A stretch of 5,216 bases of DNA from assembly GCA_947467405.1 (NCBI GenBank), contig CANIIN010000240.1, positions 1 through 5,216 of the forward strand, written 5' to 3'. Position 1 is the stretch's first letter; each line of letters opens with the position of its first letter. A program made the position numbers and the translations under genes. Source of the DNA: Betaproteobacteria bacterium (lineage in GTDB: Bacteria; Pseudomonadota; Gammaproteobacteria; Burkholderiales; SG8-39). The notes below the pieces were generated by a model. That model saw nothing but the letters and a program-made list of their open reading frames with translations. It searched no databases and had not been told where the DNA came from. This document shows, piece by piece, positions 1 to 5,216 of the stretch.

Positions 1-1
1 C

Positions 2-112
2 GTCTGCTTCGGCATGTTCGTGGCGGTGACCATGCTGGGTGTGATGCAACGGCACAAGTACAACCAGTCGCGCACCGACTCGCTGCATCTGATCGGAATC
101 GACAAGCACTGA
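2..112 (+). CDS. C-terminal tail of an unidentified membrane protein (partial)
   Basis: The 5' part lies outside the window. Thirty-six codons are readable before a TGA stop. They begin with a hydrophobic run (VCFGMFVAVTMLGVM) that looks like the end of a transmembrane helix. A basic and polar tail follows (QRHKYNQSRTDSLHLIGIDKH), consistent with a short cytoplasmic C-terminus after the last helix of an inner-membrane protein such as a transporter. High GC at third codon positions supports real coding in this frame. I do not recognise the family, and too little is visible to name a function. It converges with the TPM gene on the other strand, and the two stop codons are about 64 bases apart with a strong hairpin between them. 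Confidence 0.6.
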   Translation, partial: VCFGMFVAVTMLGVMQRHKYNQSRTDSLHLIGIDKH

Positions 113-129
113 AGCCTGGAAGTCCGAAA

Positions 130-168
130 GTCCGTGAGCGGCACGCCATGAGGCGTCCGCTTCCGGAC
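130..168. terminator. Nested hairpin between convergent genes, likely bidirectional terminator
   Basis: Three stacked complementary segments are visible. GTCCG (130-134) pairs with CGGAC (164-168), AGCGG (137-141) pairs with CCGCT (157-161), and ACGCC (143-147) pairs with GGCGT (152-156). The loop is ATGA, with a TG/TC internal loop and one bulged C. The structure sits between the stop codons of two convergent genes, where a shared terminator is expected. Neither strand has a U-tract after the stem, so it is not a textbook intrinsic terminator. It could instead protect 3' ends or block read-through from either side. Confidence 0.55.
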
Positions 169-176
169 ACGGCCCG

Positions 177-689
177 CTAGAGAACCACTGGCGTGTCCGG
201 CAGTTCGTTGGCATCACCCGCATCACGCGGGAAGTGAAGCGCCAGCAAATCGCCGATGGCACGCACTCCTGCCACGACGCCCTGCTCGAAGGCGCCTGAC
301 GCAAATTCGCGTTGCATGCCGGCGCAGATGCTTGCCCACTCGGCATCGCCCGCGCGCGCATGGATGCCACGATCAGCAATGATTTCCAATGCGCGATCGG
401 CCAACAGCAGATAGACGAGGACACCGTTGTTCATCTCGGTGTCCCAGATGCGCAGCGATGAAAACAGTTCTTCGCCGCGCTGCCTGGCGCGCACCCCGCG
501 CAACACCATCCCGGGCGGCAACCCGCCTTCGACCGCAAAACGCAGTTCCCCGCCATGCCGCAATTCCTGGGCGGCGATCTCAGCCTCGATGCGACGAAGC
601 GCGTCGCGGGAGAAAGCCCGCCGCACCGCCAGATCCTCGCCGACGAGGTGGCGCAACAAGCGTCCGGGTTTGAATTCCAGTTTTTTCAT
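177..689 (-). CDS. TPM-domain protein, cytoplasmic (third gene of lemA operon)
   Basis: This is a 170-residue protein of the TPM fold (named for TLP18.3, Psb32 and MOLO-1). Three family features are visible: an N-terminal helix pair (LRRIEAEIAAQE, about 31-42) followed by a strand rich in G, E and L; the central segment around 76-110 (FSSLRIWDTEMNNGVLVYLL, then LADRALEIIADRGI), which matches the conserved 'nGvLl-a-R-eiiaDrGi' pattern; and a C-terminal helix with W118, C122 and F-x-G-x-F-x-x-G (about 129-137). There is no signal peptide or membrane segment, so it is predicted to be cytosolic, unlike the TPM protein before it. The ATG is preceded by AGGA ten bases upstream, overlapping the stop codon of the previous gene (TAGGA), and the gap between the genes is 12 bases. 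This indicates translational coupling in the lemA operon. TPM proteins are variously linked to phosphatase activity, photosystem repair and envelope functions; the role of this copy is unknown. Confidence 0.9.
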   Translation of the reverse strand: MKKLEFKPGRLLRHLVGEDLAVRRAFSRDALRRIEAEIAAQELRHGGELRFAVEGGLPPGMVLRGVRARQRGEELFSSLRIWDTEMNNGVLVYLLLADRALEIIADRGIHARAGDAEWASICAGMQREFASGAFEQGVVAGVRAIGDLLALHFPRDAGDANELPDTPVVL

Positions 690-701
690 GGCTTGATCGT
701 C

Positions 702-1553
702 CTACCAGTTCCCGGAGGCGCCGCCTCCGCCAAAGCCGCCGCCACCGCCACTGAATCCACCGCCGCCACCGCCAAAGCCACCACCGCCGCCGAAACCGCC
801 CCCACCGAAGCCACCGTAATGACCGCGACCCGGGACGCCCCTGAGCAGACCAAAGACCGCTGCGATGACCGACGCCGCCAAGGCCATGAACAGCGACCCG
901 AAAAAAATCCACGCGGCAATGCCCACCGCGCCGCCGCTCAGCACCGCCCCGGGAAGACGCCCGAATAGCGAGTTGAACAGCGTCGTCGCCACCATCAGCA
1001 CGACAAACAGTGCAAAGAACGCGTCGGGATTGGCGCCATCATCGGCCGCACCTCGCTTCGACGGCGGCGGCAGTTTTTCACCCTCGATGAGCTTGGTGAT
1101 GACATCCACGCCGGCCGCGATCCCTCCCGGAAAATCGCCCTGACGAAATTTCGGGACGATGCTTTCCTCGATGATGCGTTTGGCGATGGCGTCCGGTATC
1201 GCGCCTTCCAGGCCATACCCGACCTCGATGCGCAAGGTGCGGTCGTCTTTCGCGACGACCAGGATCACGCCATCGTCCTTGCCGCCACGGCCGATCTTCC
1301 AGGCTTCGGCTACGCGAATGGAGAATTGCTCTATGGCCTCGGGCTTGGTGGTCGGGATGAGCAGCACCGCCACCTGGCTGCCTCGCGCTGCGGAAAACGC
1401 CTTCAAGCGCGCCTCGAGCTCCTGAGACTGGGACGATGACAAAGTACCGGTCAAATCGGTCACCGCCGACTTCAACGGCGGCACGGCGACTTGCGCCTGA
1501 GCGAGGCCGCCGTACAGCAGCAACGCGCCAAGCAGAATGGCGCGCAGCCACAT
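702..1553 (-). CDS. YgcG-like secreted TPM-domain protein with glycine-rich tail
   Basis: The ATG at 1553 gives 283 residues. A Sec signal peptide at 1-20 ends in AQA, with probable cleavage before QVAV. The TPM domain (about 31-155) carries the family signature GGKDDGVILVVAKDDR followed by EVGYGLEGAIPD. A proline and charged linker follows, then about two hydrophobic segments (roughly 178-197 and 203-235), and a glycine/phenylalanine-rich tail ending ASGNW. This order (signal, TPM, membrane anchor, Gly-rich tail) is typical of YgcG-family proteins, placing the TPM domain in the periplasm. I prefer ATG 1553 because GAGG lies nine bases upstream and the signal peptide is then of normal length. 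An in-frame TTG at 1610 would add 19 mostly basic residues with no clear ribosome site. The gene follows lemA on the same strand and ends 12 bases before the next TPM gene. The molecular function of YgcG proteins is not settled. Confidence 0.9.
   Translation of the reverse strand: MWLRAILLGALLLYGGLAQAQVAVPPLKSAVTDLTGTLSSSQSQELEARLKAFSAARGSQVAVLLIPTTKPEAIEQFSIRVAEAWKIGRGGKDDGVILVVAKDDRTLRIEVGYGLEGAIPDAIAKRIIEESIVPKFRQGDFPGGIAAGVDVITKLIEGEKLPPPSKRGAADDGANPDAFFALFVVLMVATTLFNSLFGRLPGAVLSGGAVGIAAWIFFGSLFMALAASVIAAVFGLLRGVPGRGHYGGFGGGGFGGGGGFGGGGGGFSGGGGGFGGGGASGNW
705..815 (-). repeat. Glycine-codon repeat tract encoding the YgcG tail
   Basis: Runs of GGN glycine codons, broken by single Phe or Ser codons, encode blocks of four to six glycines of the type FGGGG or FSGGGG. 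On the plus strand the tract appears as repeated CCGCC/CCACC units. Such low-complexity tails are common in this family. The near-repeat DNA could allow length variation by slippage or recombination, but only one copy can be seen here. Confidence 0.8.
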
Positions 1554-1640
1554 TGACCAAAGCCTCGACCAGAGCGTTCCGCCGCCCCGACGTCGCAGGA
1601 AATGTCTCAAGGCTTGTCGCCCGAACAGGCTTGCACGTGC

Positions 1641-2246
1641 TTACTTGGCCGCGGCCGGCTTGTCGAAACTCACCGCGGGTGCCGTCGAGATGGCCTTCTC
1701 GTTGTCGACCGTGAAGCTGGCCTTGGGCTTGTAGCTGAACGCCATGGCGGTCAGATTGACCGGGAACTGCCGCACCAGCACGTTGAATTCCTGCACGTCC
1801 TTGATATAACGATTGCGTGCCACGGTGATCCGGTTTTCGGTTCCTTCCAACTGCGCCTGCAGATCGCGAAAATTGGCGTCCGACTTCAACTGCGGATAAT
1901 TCTCGGATATCGCCATCAGGCGCGACAACGCGCCGGACATGCCAGCCTGCGCTTCCTGAAAGCGCTTGAACGCCGCCTCGTCATTGACCAGCTCAGGCGT
2001 GACCTGCAGGCTGCCGACGCGGGAGCGGGCCTCTGCCACCTGCGTGAAGATCTGCTGCTCCTGCGCAGCAAAACCCTTCACGGTGTTGACCAGATTCGGC
2101 ACCAGATCGGCGCGACGCTGGTACTGATTGATGACTTCCGACCAGCCGGCCTTGACCTGTTCGTCCGCACGCTGGATGTCGTTGTAACCGCATCCGCTCA
2201 GCGCCAGGGCGGACAGGGAAGCCAGAATCACCAGAAACTTGCGCAT
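1641..2246 (-). CDS. lemA: LemA family lipoprotein
   Basis: This 201-residue LemA protein heads the operon. It starts with a lipoprotein signal peptide: MRK, a hydrophobic stretch, and the lipobox L-S-G-C with the acylated cysteine at residue 19. The conserved LemA block follows at once (YNDIQRADEQVKAGWSEV, then NQYQRRADLVPNLVNTVKGF), then helical segments with ENYPQLKSD and a conserved motif near the C-terminus (RNRYIKDVQEFN, RQFPVNLTA). The length is normal. The frame is open 56 codons further upstream, but the ATG at 2246 has GGAG six bases before it and gives a proper signal peptide. LemA proteins form long helical bundles at the membrane; their biochemical role is unresolved. The product is probably anchored to a membrane facing the periplasm, beside the secreted TPM partner encoded next. 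A small 6-bp hairpin (2316-2332) lies upstream, and I saw no convincing sigma-70 promoter. Confidence 0.95.
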   Translation of the reverse strand: MRKFLVILASLSALALSGCGYNDIQRADEQVKAGWSEVINQYQRRADLVPNLVNTVKGFAAQEQQIFTQVAEARSRVGSLQVTPELVNDEAAFKRFQEAQAGMSGALSRLMAISENYPQLKSDANFRDLQAQLEGTENRITVARNRYIKDVQEFNVLVRQFPVNLTAMAFSYKPKASFTVDNEKAISTAPAVSFDKPAAAK

Positions 2247-2252
2247 GTCATT

Positions 2253-2256
2253 CTCC
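2253..2256 (-). promoter_or_regulatory. Ribosome binding site of lemA
   Basis: GGAG on the minus strand lies six bases before the ATG at 2246. It settles the lemA start in favour of the lipoprotein signal peptide rather than the longer open frame. Confidence 0.75.
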
Positions 2257-2437
2257 AGAATGAAAGTTGAATCAATAGCCTGCGCCCCCGATCTCGCTCC
2301 GAACGGCAATCTCGCCGTCGCGCTCAGCGACGCAGGACACCCAAGCACAGCCAAGATGGGGGCAACACCAGACAAATGCAAGAGTCTGAGCGCGGCGAAT
2401 GGATGGACAGGCATCGCGCAGGCGCGTTATGGGCTTT

Positions 2438-2638
2438 TCAGGCCGGGAAATGCTGGCGATTGGTTTCTCCCATCAAAACCAGAGCATCTCCATTCGTCAC
2501 AGAGAAGTAAGCATCAATCATTTTCGCGCCAACAACACGTGCTAGCGCTTTTGCTCCTTCTCCTCTATCTGAAGGTGATGCAAGCATCCCTTGATAAGCC
2601 GCGGGACCATACTTGCCGCGGAATAGTTATGTCGCCAT
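2438..2638 (-). pseudogene. GYD-domain protein gene disrupted by a stop at codon 4
   Basis: The reading frame opens ATG GCG ACA TAA, then continues without another stop for 62 codons to TGA at 2438. The text after the early stop has the look of a GYD-domain protein (small alpha/beta, ferredoxin-like): LFRGKYGPAAYQGML, then SPSDRGEGAKALARVVGAKM, then a Y-F-S-V strand and GDALVLMGETN. This follows the family plan 'MAxY...p.dR..aak...e..Ggkl..fyy..g..d'. A tyrosine is common at position 4 in relatives, so TAY to TAA is the simplest explanation. The ATG has GGGAG seven bases upstream, which argues that it was once a working gene. The product would also end about 30 residues earlier than usual for GYD proteins of roughly 100 residues, so the 3' part seems lost or diverged. 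It lies between the M48 gene and lemA on the same strand. Internal re-initiation at codon 18 is conceivable but has poor spacing. The family call rests on recall of the motif pattern only. Confidence 0.62.
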
Positions 2639-2645
2639 GTTTTGT

Positions 2646-2650
2646 CTCCC
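2646..2650 (-). promoter_or_regulatory. Ribosome binding site of the disrupted GYD gene
   Basis: GGGAG on the minus strand sits seven bases before the ATG at 2638. Its quality suggests that the open frame interrupted at codon 4 descends from an expressed gene. Confidence 0.6.
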
Positions 2651-2679
2651 TTTTGGTTGATCAAAACACCGCAATCTGC

Positions 2680-2708
2680 TCGGAGTGATGTAAAAAAACT
2701 CACTCCGA
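2680..2708 (-). terminator. 9-bp perfect stem-loop after the M48 gene
   Basis: TCGGAGTGA (2680-2688) is exactly complementary to TCACTCCGA (2700-2708), with an 11-base loop. On the minus strand it starts about 15 bases after the M48 stop codon, where a terminator is expected. Unusually, the run of seven T residues on that strand lies inside the loop rather than after the stem, so a classical intrinsic mechanism is not certain. It could also be a protein-binding dyad or a 3'-end stabiliser. Confidence 0.45.
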
Positions 2709-2722
2709 TGCCTGCCGTATCC

Positions 2723-3496
2723 TCAGCAGCCTTGCCCAGTTGCCGCCATCGCAGACTGGTTGCCGCGTTCAATCCGCTCGTCCAGCCCCGGATGCGACGA
2801 TAAAAAAGGCAGTGATGAGTTTGAGGACATCGCCTTGAGCATTTTCATCGTTCTGACTGAACCGCAGGCACTGTAGCCCGCCGCCATTGCCCAACGTAAG
2901 CCAAGCATGTCCGCCTCCCGCTCTTCTTCCCGGGAGTACGCGGTGGTCACAACTCCCACTCCGAAACTCGCCAGTGTTCCTCCCAACGGAACTCCAGCCA
3001 AGCCCAGCACCGTACCCAGCACGCGACTGGCACCCTTCGCCGACTCAGCGCGCTGTTGGCGTATTTCGCCATGCTTCAGGTAAAGGTGCGCCAGTTCATG
3101 GCCCAGCGTTGTCGCCAACGCGTCTTTGTCTGACCCAATTTCGTTGAGCATCGACAAAGTAAGGGAAACCGTCTGAACACCATTGTTGGTGGACGCAAAC
3201 GCATTCGGCGCGCTACCGGCGTTCAGCGCAACCTGCGGGTCGGTCCGACTCTGCTGCTTGAGGGCAATAACAACCATTTTCAGATTCGTCAGATCGTTTC
3301 CACGTACTGCGTAGACCTGACCGCTCTTGCCCTTGAGCGTGGTGTCGTTGAAAGCTGAGGTATGCATCCCGTCTTGATTGAAAATCCATGCATCAACGGT
3401 TGCTGCAGATTTCTGTGGAGTGCTGGCGCAGCCCGTCATGGCCGCGACAAAAAAGACCGAGATCAGTCTCCAGCGCAATTTGATCAATTTTTTCAT
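2723..3496 (-). CDS. M48 family zinc metallopeptidase lipoprotein
   Basis: This 257-residue predicted protease is close in size to the outer-membrane lipoproteins YcaL and LoiP of the M48 family. It begins with a basic n-region and a hydrophobic stretch ending in M-T-G-C, giving a lipoprotein-type signal with Cys23. The -3 Met is slightly unusual. The substrate-cleft motif NAFAS is at about 98-102. The zinc-binding helix HELAH is at 133-137 (plus-strand 3086-3100), with a third ligand expected in the EEEREADMLG segment at 190-199. The C-terminal SHPGLDERIERG segment (234-245) is also typical. All catalytic residues are present, so the enzyme should be active in the periplasm, probably in envelope protein quality control; substrates are unknown. 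The ATG at 3496 gives a good signal peptide but no strong Shine-Dalgarno sequence is seen. Base composition is less GC-rich than in the lemA operon downstream. The protein ends in a cysteine. Confidence 0.93.
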   Translation of the reverse strand: MKKLIKLRWRLISVFFVAAMTGCASTPQKSAATVDAWIFNQDGMHTSAFNDTTLKGKSGQVYAVRGNDLTNLKMVVIALKQQSRTDPQVALNAGSAPNAFASTNNGVQTVSLTLSMLNEIGSDKDALATTLGHELAHLYLKHGEIRQQRAESAKGASRVLGTVLGLAGVPLGGTLASFGVGVVTTAYSREEEREADMLGLRWAMAAGYSACGSVRTMKMLKAMSSNSSLPFLSSHPGLDERIERGNQSAMAATGQGC

Positions 3497-3884
3497 TCAA
3501 CGCATTAAAGCAGGAATTAGGAAATCAGGAGATGGGGGGGCAATACCAGTCAGACTAGCATTGCTTGTCTCCAGTTCCATTGAACACCTTAACAAAGTGT
3601 CAACGAAACTGGGTGCAGCCCAGACCACAGTACTAGGCGCACGACGGCGGAGGTCAATCTATTCGGGGGGCTGCGCCGAATTGAATCGGGTGCTAGATGG
3701 CGCGGGATGCGTAGCGAGTCTTGAGCCTTCGGAATTCACGGGATGTGGCCTATGTAATTGCTGGCCTGATCTGAGCCAACAGTCCCGAATGGTCGACAGA
3801 CTCCAGCAGACTATGGGGCCGGCAAGTAATCCTGTGGGAAAAACCGATCCACCCCTAGTATCGACGTTGTTTTACCTGACTTCT
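3497..3884. other. Gene-free stretch upstream of the M48 gene
   Basis: I find no gene here on either strand. The open plus-strand frame crossing it has no family resemblance and starts inside the antisense of the M48 gene. The sequence is less GC-rich than its flanks and includes a run of seven G residues (3534-3540). The 5' untranslated region and promoter of the M48 gene must lie in the left part. A TTTAAT hexamer on the minus strand just before the start resembles a -10 box but lacks a matching -35. The right part looks like decayed or foreign sequence ending where high-GC coding character resumes near 3885. Confidence 0.5.
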
Positions 3885-4052
3885 TGGCGGACAAAGCGGA
3901 ACGCGGTCGCGGCGAACACCGAGTTCCAGCAGCACGCAGACAAAATCCCCATGCCCCTCGCGGCCCCCAATACGCCCGAGGAGGTCCGCCGCGCGACAGA
4001 ACGTGAATACGTGTTCTGGAAGGAAGCCGCGCGCTCGGCAAACACGCGGTAA
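3885..4052 (+). pseudogene. C-terminal remnant resembling a Bug/TctC substrate-binding protein
   Basis: The last 55 codons before the TAA at 4050-4052 return to high-GC codon use. They read like the end of a tripartite tricarboxylate transporter receptor: NAVAANTEFQQHADKI, then MPLAAPNTPEEVRRATEREY, then VFWKEAARSANTR. The family pattern at this place is a helix with '(N)PEF...', a 'G.pl...TPEEf' turn, then 'E...W...' and a short end, all of which can be aligned by eye. The rest of a roughly 320-residue receptor, including its signal peptide and ligand lobes, is absent, and the upstream sequence in the same frame is unrelated. I therefore treat it as a truncated remnant. Such periplasmic receptors often lie near hydantoinase genes in Burkholderiales, which fits the neighbour at 4210-5216. 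The assignment is from pattern memory and could be wrong. Confidence 0.45.
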
Positions 4053-4067
4053 AGGCCGCCGAAGTAT

Positions 4068-4113
4068 CCCGTGTTACACGGACATTTTAACCGGGCTGTC
4101 CGTTTAACACGGG
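4068..4113. repeat. 46-bp near-perfect palindrome (possible IS end, MITE-like element or terminator)
   Basis: CCCGTGTTA (4068-4076) pairs with TAACACGGG (4105-4113), and ACGGACA (4078-4084) pairs with TGTCCGT (4097-4103). One C/T mismatch separates the two stems, and the loop is 12 bases. Read inward, each arm begins TGTTA and continues ACGGACA, so the core (4072-4109) starts with TG and ends with CA as many insertion-sequence ends do. No transposase is present nearby and no clear target duplication flanks it. It also lies 15 bases after the receptor remnant's stop and about 100 bases past the hyuA stop, so it could terminate both. There is no T-tract after the stem on either strand. Confidence 0.8.
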
Positions 4114-4209
4114 GTCATGGCCAAGCCTTGAAGGGCCAATCTCGCGATGCGGGTCTGTGAAAAAGTGCTCCTTCAGCGAAGTCAGCCCCAGTTCGGCCAG
4201 CACCCGCAA

Positions 4210-5216
4210 CTAATCCGGACTGATCGGGAGATCGATCAGAAGGTTGTAACTTTCATTGCAGCGCACTTTTGCAGCCGCCGGCACGACCACGGTCGACTCG
4301 CGCTCTTCGATGATAAGCGGCCCGCAAAGTTCTGCCCCCGGTGTCAGCGCGTAACGGTCATGCACCGGCGTATCGACGAAGGCGCCCCGGGCCGGGTCAA
4401 ACACCGCCCGCGTGCCGCGCAGCGATACAGCGCCCGGCCGGCTGAAGCCGGCATTGGCCGATTTGAGATCGATCACCGGTCTTGGACCGCTGGCAATGAG
4501 TCGCCACGAAACGATTTCCACCGGCATTGCCGCTTCGGTGCGTCCGAAAAGCCGCTGGTATTCGGCCTCGAATGCGGCACGAATGCTGACCGTGTCGCGG
4601 ACGGCCATCCATTCCCGCTGCAATGCGACTTCCACTTCGTAGCCTTGTCCCGCGTAACGCATCGCCGCAAGGACGCGGACATCGACCTTCGCCGCGGTCC
4701 CGGCCACCGCCAAAAGTCGCCGGCCCTCGTCCTCGATTTCATCGAGCAAACCCGTCACGGCAGCCGCATCCATTGAGGCTAGCGGTTCGACACGGCCGCG
4801 CACGAACGAGAACGCCGTCGGCGCGGCGAGAAACCCGAATGCCGAGGCGACGCCGGCACCCACCGGCACAATGACGCGCTGCAGGCCCAGCTTGAGGGCG
4901 ATATGGCAGGCGTGCACGGGTCCCGCGCCGCCGATCGGCACCATAGCGTAGTCTGAGATGCGGCGGGCCTTTTCCAGCGCATGGATGCTGGCCGCGCGCG
5001 ACATGTTCTCGTTCACCGTATCGTGCAGGCTCCAGGCGGCCTCTTCCACCGAAACGGAAAGAGGTCGGGCGATGTGCCGCTCGATGGCTGCACGCGCCGC
5101 CGCTACGTCAAGCGGCATGTCCCCGCCGAGAAAATTCTTCGGGTCCAGGTAGCCGAGTACCAGATCGGCATCGGTAACGGTGGGCAGCTCGCCACCCAGT
5201 CCATAACACGCCGGCC
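4210..5216 (-). CDS. hyuA: Hydantoinase/5-oxoprolinase subunit A, C-terminal half (partial)
   Basis: The frame is open to the right edge, so the N-terminal part is outside; 334 residues remain of a protein usually near 680-700. The visible part starts with the family segment PACYG...PTVTDADLVLGYLDP and NFLGG. It continues with the nucleotide-binding motif GGAGPVHA (plus-strand 4909-4932) of the actin-like ATPase fold, and the C-terminal domain ends GPLIIEERESTVVVP. This is the HyuA / OplA-type subunit, which activates the cyclic amide by ATP-dependent phosphorylation so that it can be hydrolysed, usually together with a HyuB subunit. N-methylhydantoin, 5-oxoproline and related substrates (or acetone carboxylation) cannot be told apart from this sequence. 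The C-terminus appears complete at a TAG stop. No hyuB start follows downstream on this strand, so the partner must lie upstream, be fused or elsewhere, or have been lost. Confidence 0.92.
   Translation of the reverse strand, partial: PACYGLGGELPTVTDADLVLGYLDPKNFLGGDMPLDVAAARAAIERHIARPLSVSVEEAAWSLHDTVNENMSRAASIHALEKARRISDYAMVPIGGAGPVHACHIALKLGLQRVIVPVGAGVASAFGFLAAPTAFSFVRGRVEPLASMDAAAVTGLLDEIEDEGRRLLAVAGTAAKVDVRVLAAMRYAGQGYEVEVALQREWMAVRDTVSIRAAFEAEYQRLFGRTEAAMPVEIVSWRLIASGPRPVIDLKSANAGFSRPGAVSLRGTRAVFDPARGAFVDTPVHDRYALTPGAELCGPLIIEERESTVVVPAAAKVRCNESYNLLIDLPISPD

Noticed and set aside
389..968. Three overlapping plus-strand open frames (389-673, 427-696, 555-968)
   Set aside because: They are antisense to the two TPM genes. 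The Ala/Thr-rich text of the last one is only the reverse reading of the glycine-codon tract, and none resembles a protein family.
2316..2332. CGTCGC/GCGACG hairpin upstream of lemA
   Set aside because: A 6-bp stem with no associated T-tract, ribosome-site overlap or known regulatory motif is too weak to call a control element.
2542..2772. Minus-strand open frame of 76 codons overlapping the end of the M48 gene
   Set aside because: It overlaps the protease C-terminus and the stem-loop and has no recognisable motif. The GYD-like reading lies in a different frame and explains the same DNA better.
3378..3884. N-terminal part of the plus-strand open frame ending at 4052
   Set aside because: It starts antisense inside the M48 gene, has no ribosome site or family resemblance, and its codon use differs from the segment after 3885. 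Only the C-terminal part was kept, as a remnant.
4118..4138. Short inverted repeat TGGCC...GGCCA
   Set aside because: A 5-bp stem with an 11-base loop is common by chance in GC-rich DNA.
4090..4209. Minus-strand reading LRVLAELGLTSLKEHF... immediately after the hyuA stop, in the same frame
   Set aside because: The codons look coding-like at first, but the only start would be a TTG directly after the stop and the frame runs into the palindrome. I could not match it to any family; it may be debris of a lost gene or element.
4147..4776. Plus-strand open frame of 209 codons
   Set aside because: It is antisense to hyuA, whose protein motifs are unmistakable; it shows no family features of its own.

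Overview
The window looks like a chromosomal segment of a high-GC Gram-negative bacterium, most likely a betaproteobacterium of the Burkholderiales/Rhodocyclales type. This is inferred from the strong GC bias at third codon positions, the lemA - TPM - TPM gene order, two lipoprotein signal peptides, and a hydantoinase/oxoprolinase gene beside what looks like the tail of a tripartite-tricarboxylate (Bug/TctC) binding-protein gene. No search was possible, so the taxonomy is a judgement.

Layout. Positions 2-112 (+) hold the last codons of a membrane protein cut by the window edge. A nested hairpin at 130-168 separates it from a convergent minus-strand operon. That operon reads from right to left: lemA (2246-1641, lipoprotein), a secreted YgcG-like TPM-domain protein with a glycine-rich tail (1553-702), and a cytoplasmic TPM-domain protein (689-177). 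Upstream of lemA lies a small GYD-domain gene (2638-2438) with a good ribosome binding site but a TAA stop at codon 4, so it appears to be a pseudogene. Next comes a hairpin (2680-2708) and an M48 zinc metallopeptidase lipoprotein (3496-2723). All of these lie on the minus strand.

The stretch 3497-4209 has no intact gene. It looks like a scar: about 385 bases of lower-GC sequence with nothing recognisable, a short plus-strand stretch that regains high-GC coding character and resembles the C-terminus of a Bug/TctC solute receptor (to 4052), and a striking 46-base near-palindrome (4068-4113) that may be an insertion-sequence end, a small non-autonomous element or a terminator. From 4210 to the right edge runs the C-terminal half of a HyuA-type hydantoinase/5-oxoprolinase subunit (-). 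No HyuB partner follows it on its downstream side, where one is often found.

How the genes fit together. LemA, TPM and M48 proteins all act at or near the cell envelope and recur together in bacterial genomes, so 177-3496 can be read as an envelope-associated cluster carrying one decayed passenger gene. The hyuA region is a separate metabolic locus beyond the scar. I see no RNA gene, CRISPR array, complete transposase or clear novel system. The most interesting points are the codon-4 nonsense mutation in the GYD gene, the 4068-4113 palindrome and the receptor-gene remnant next to hyuA.
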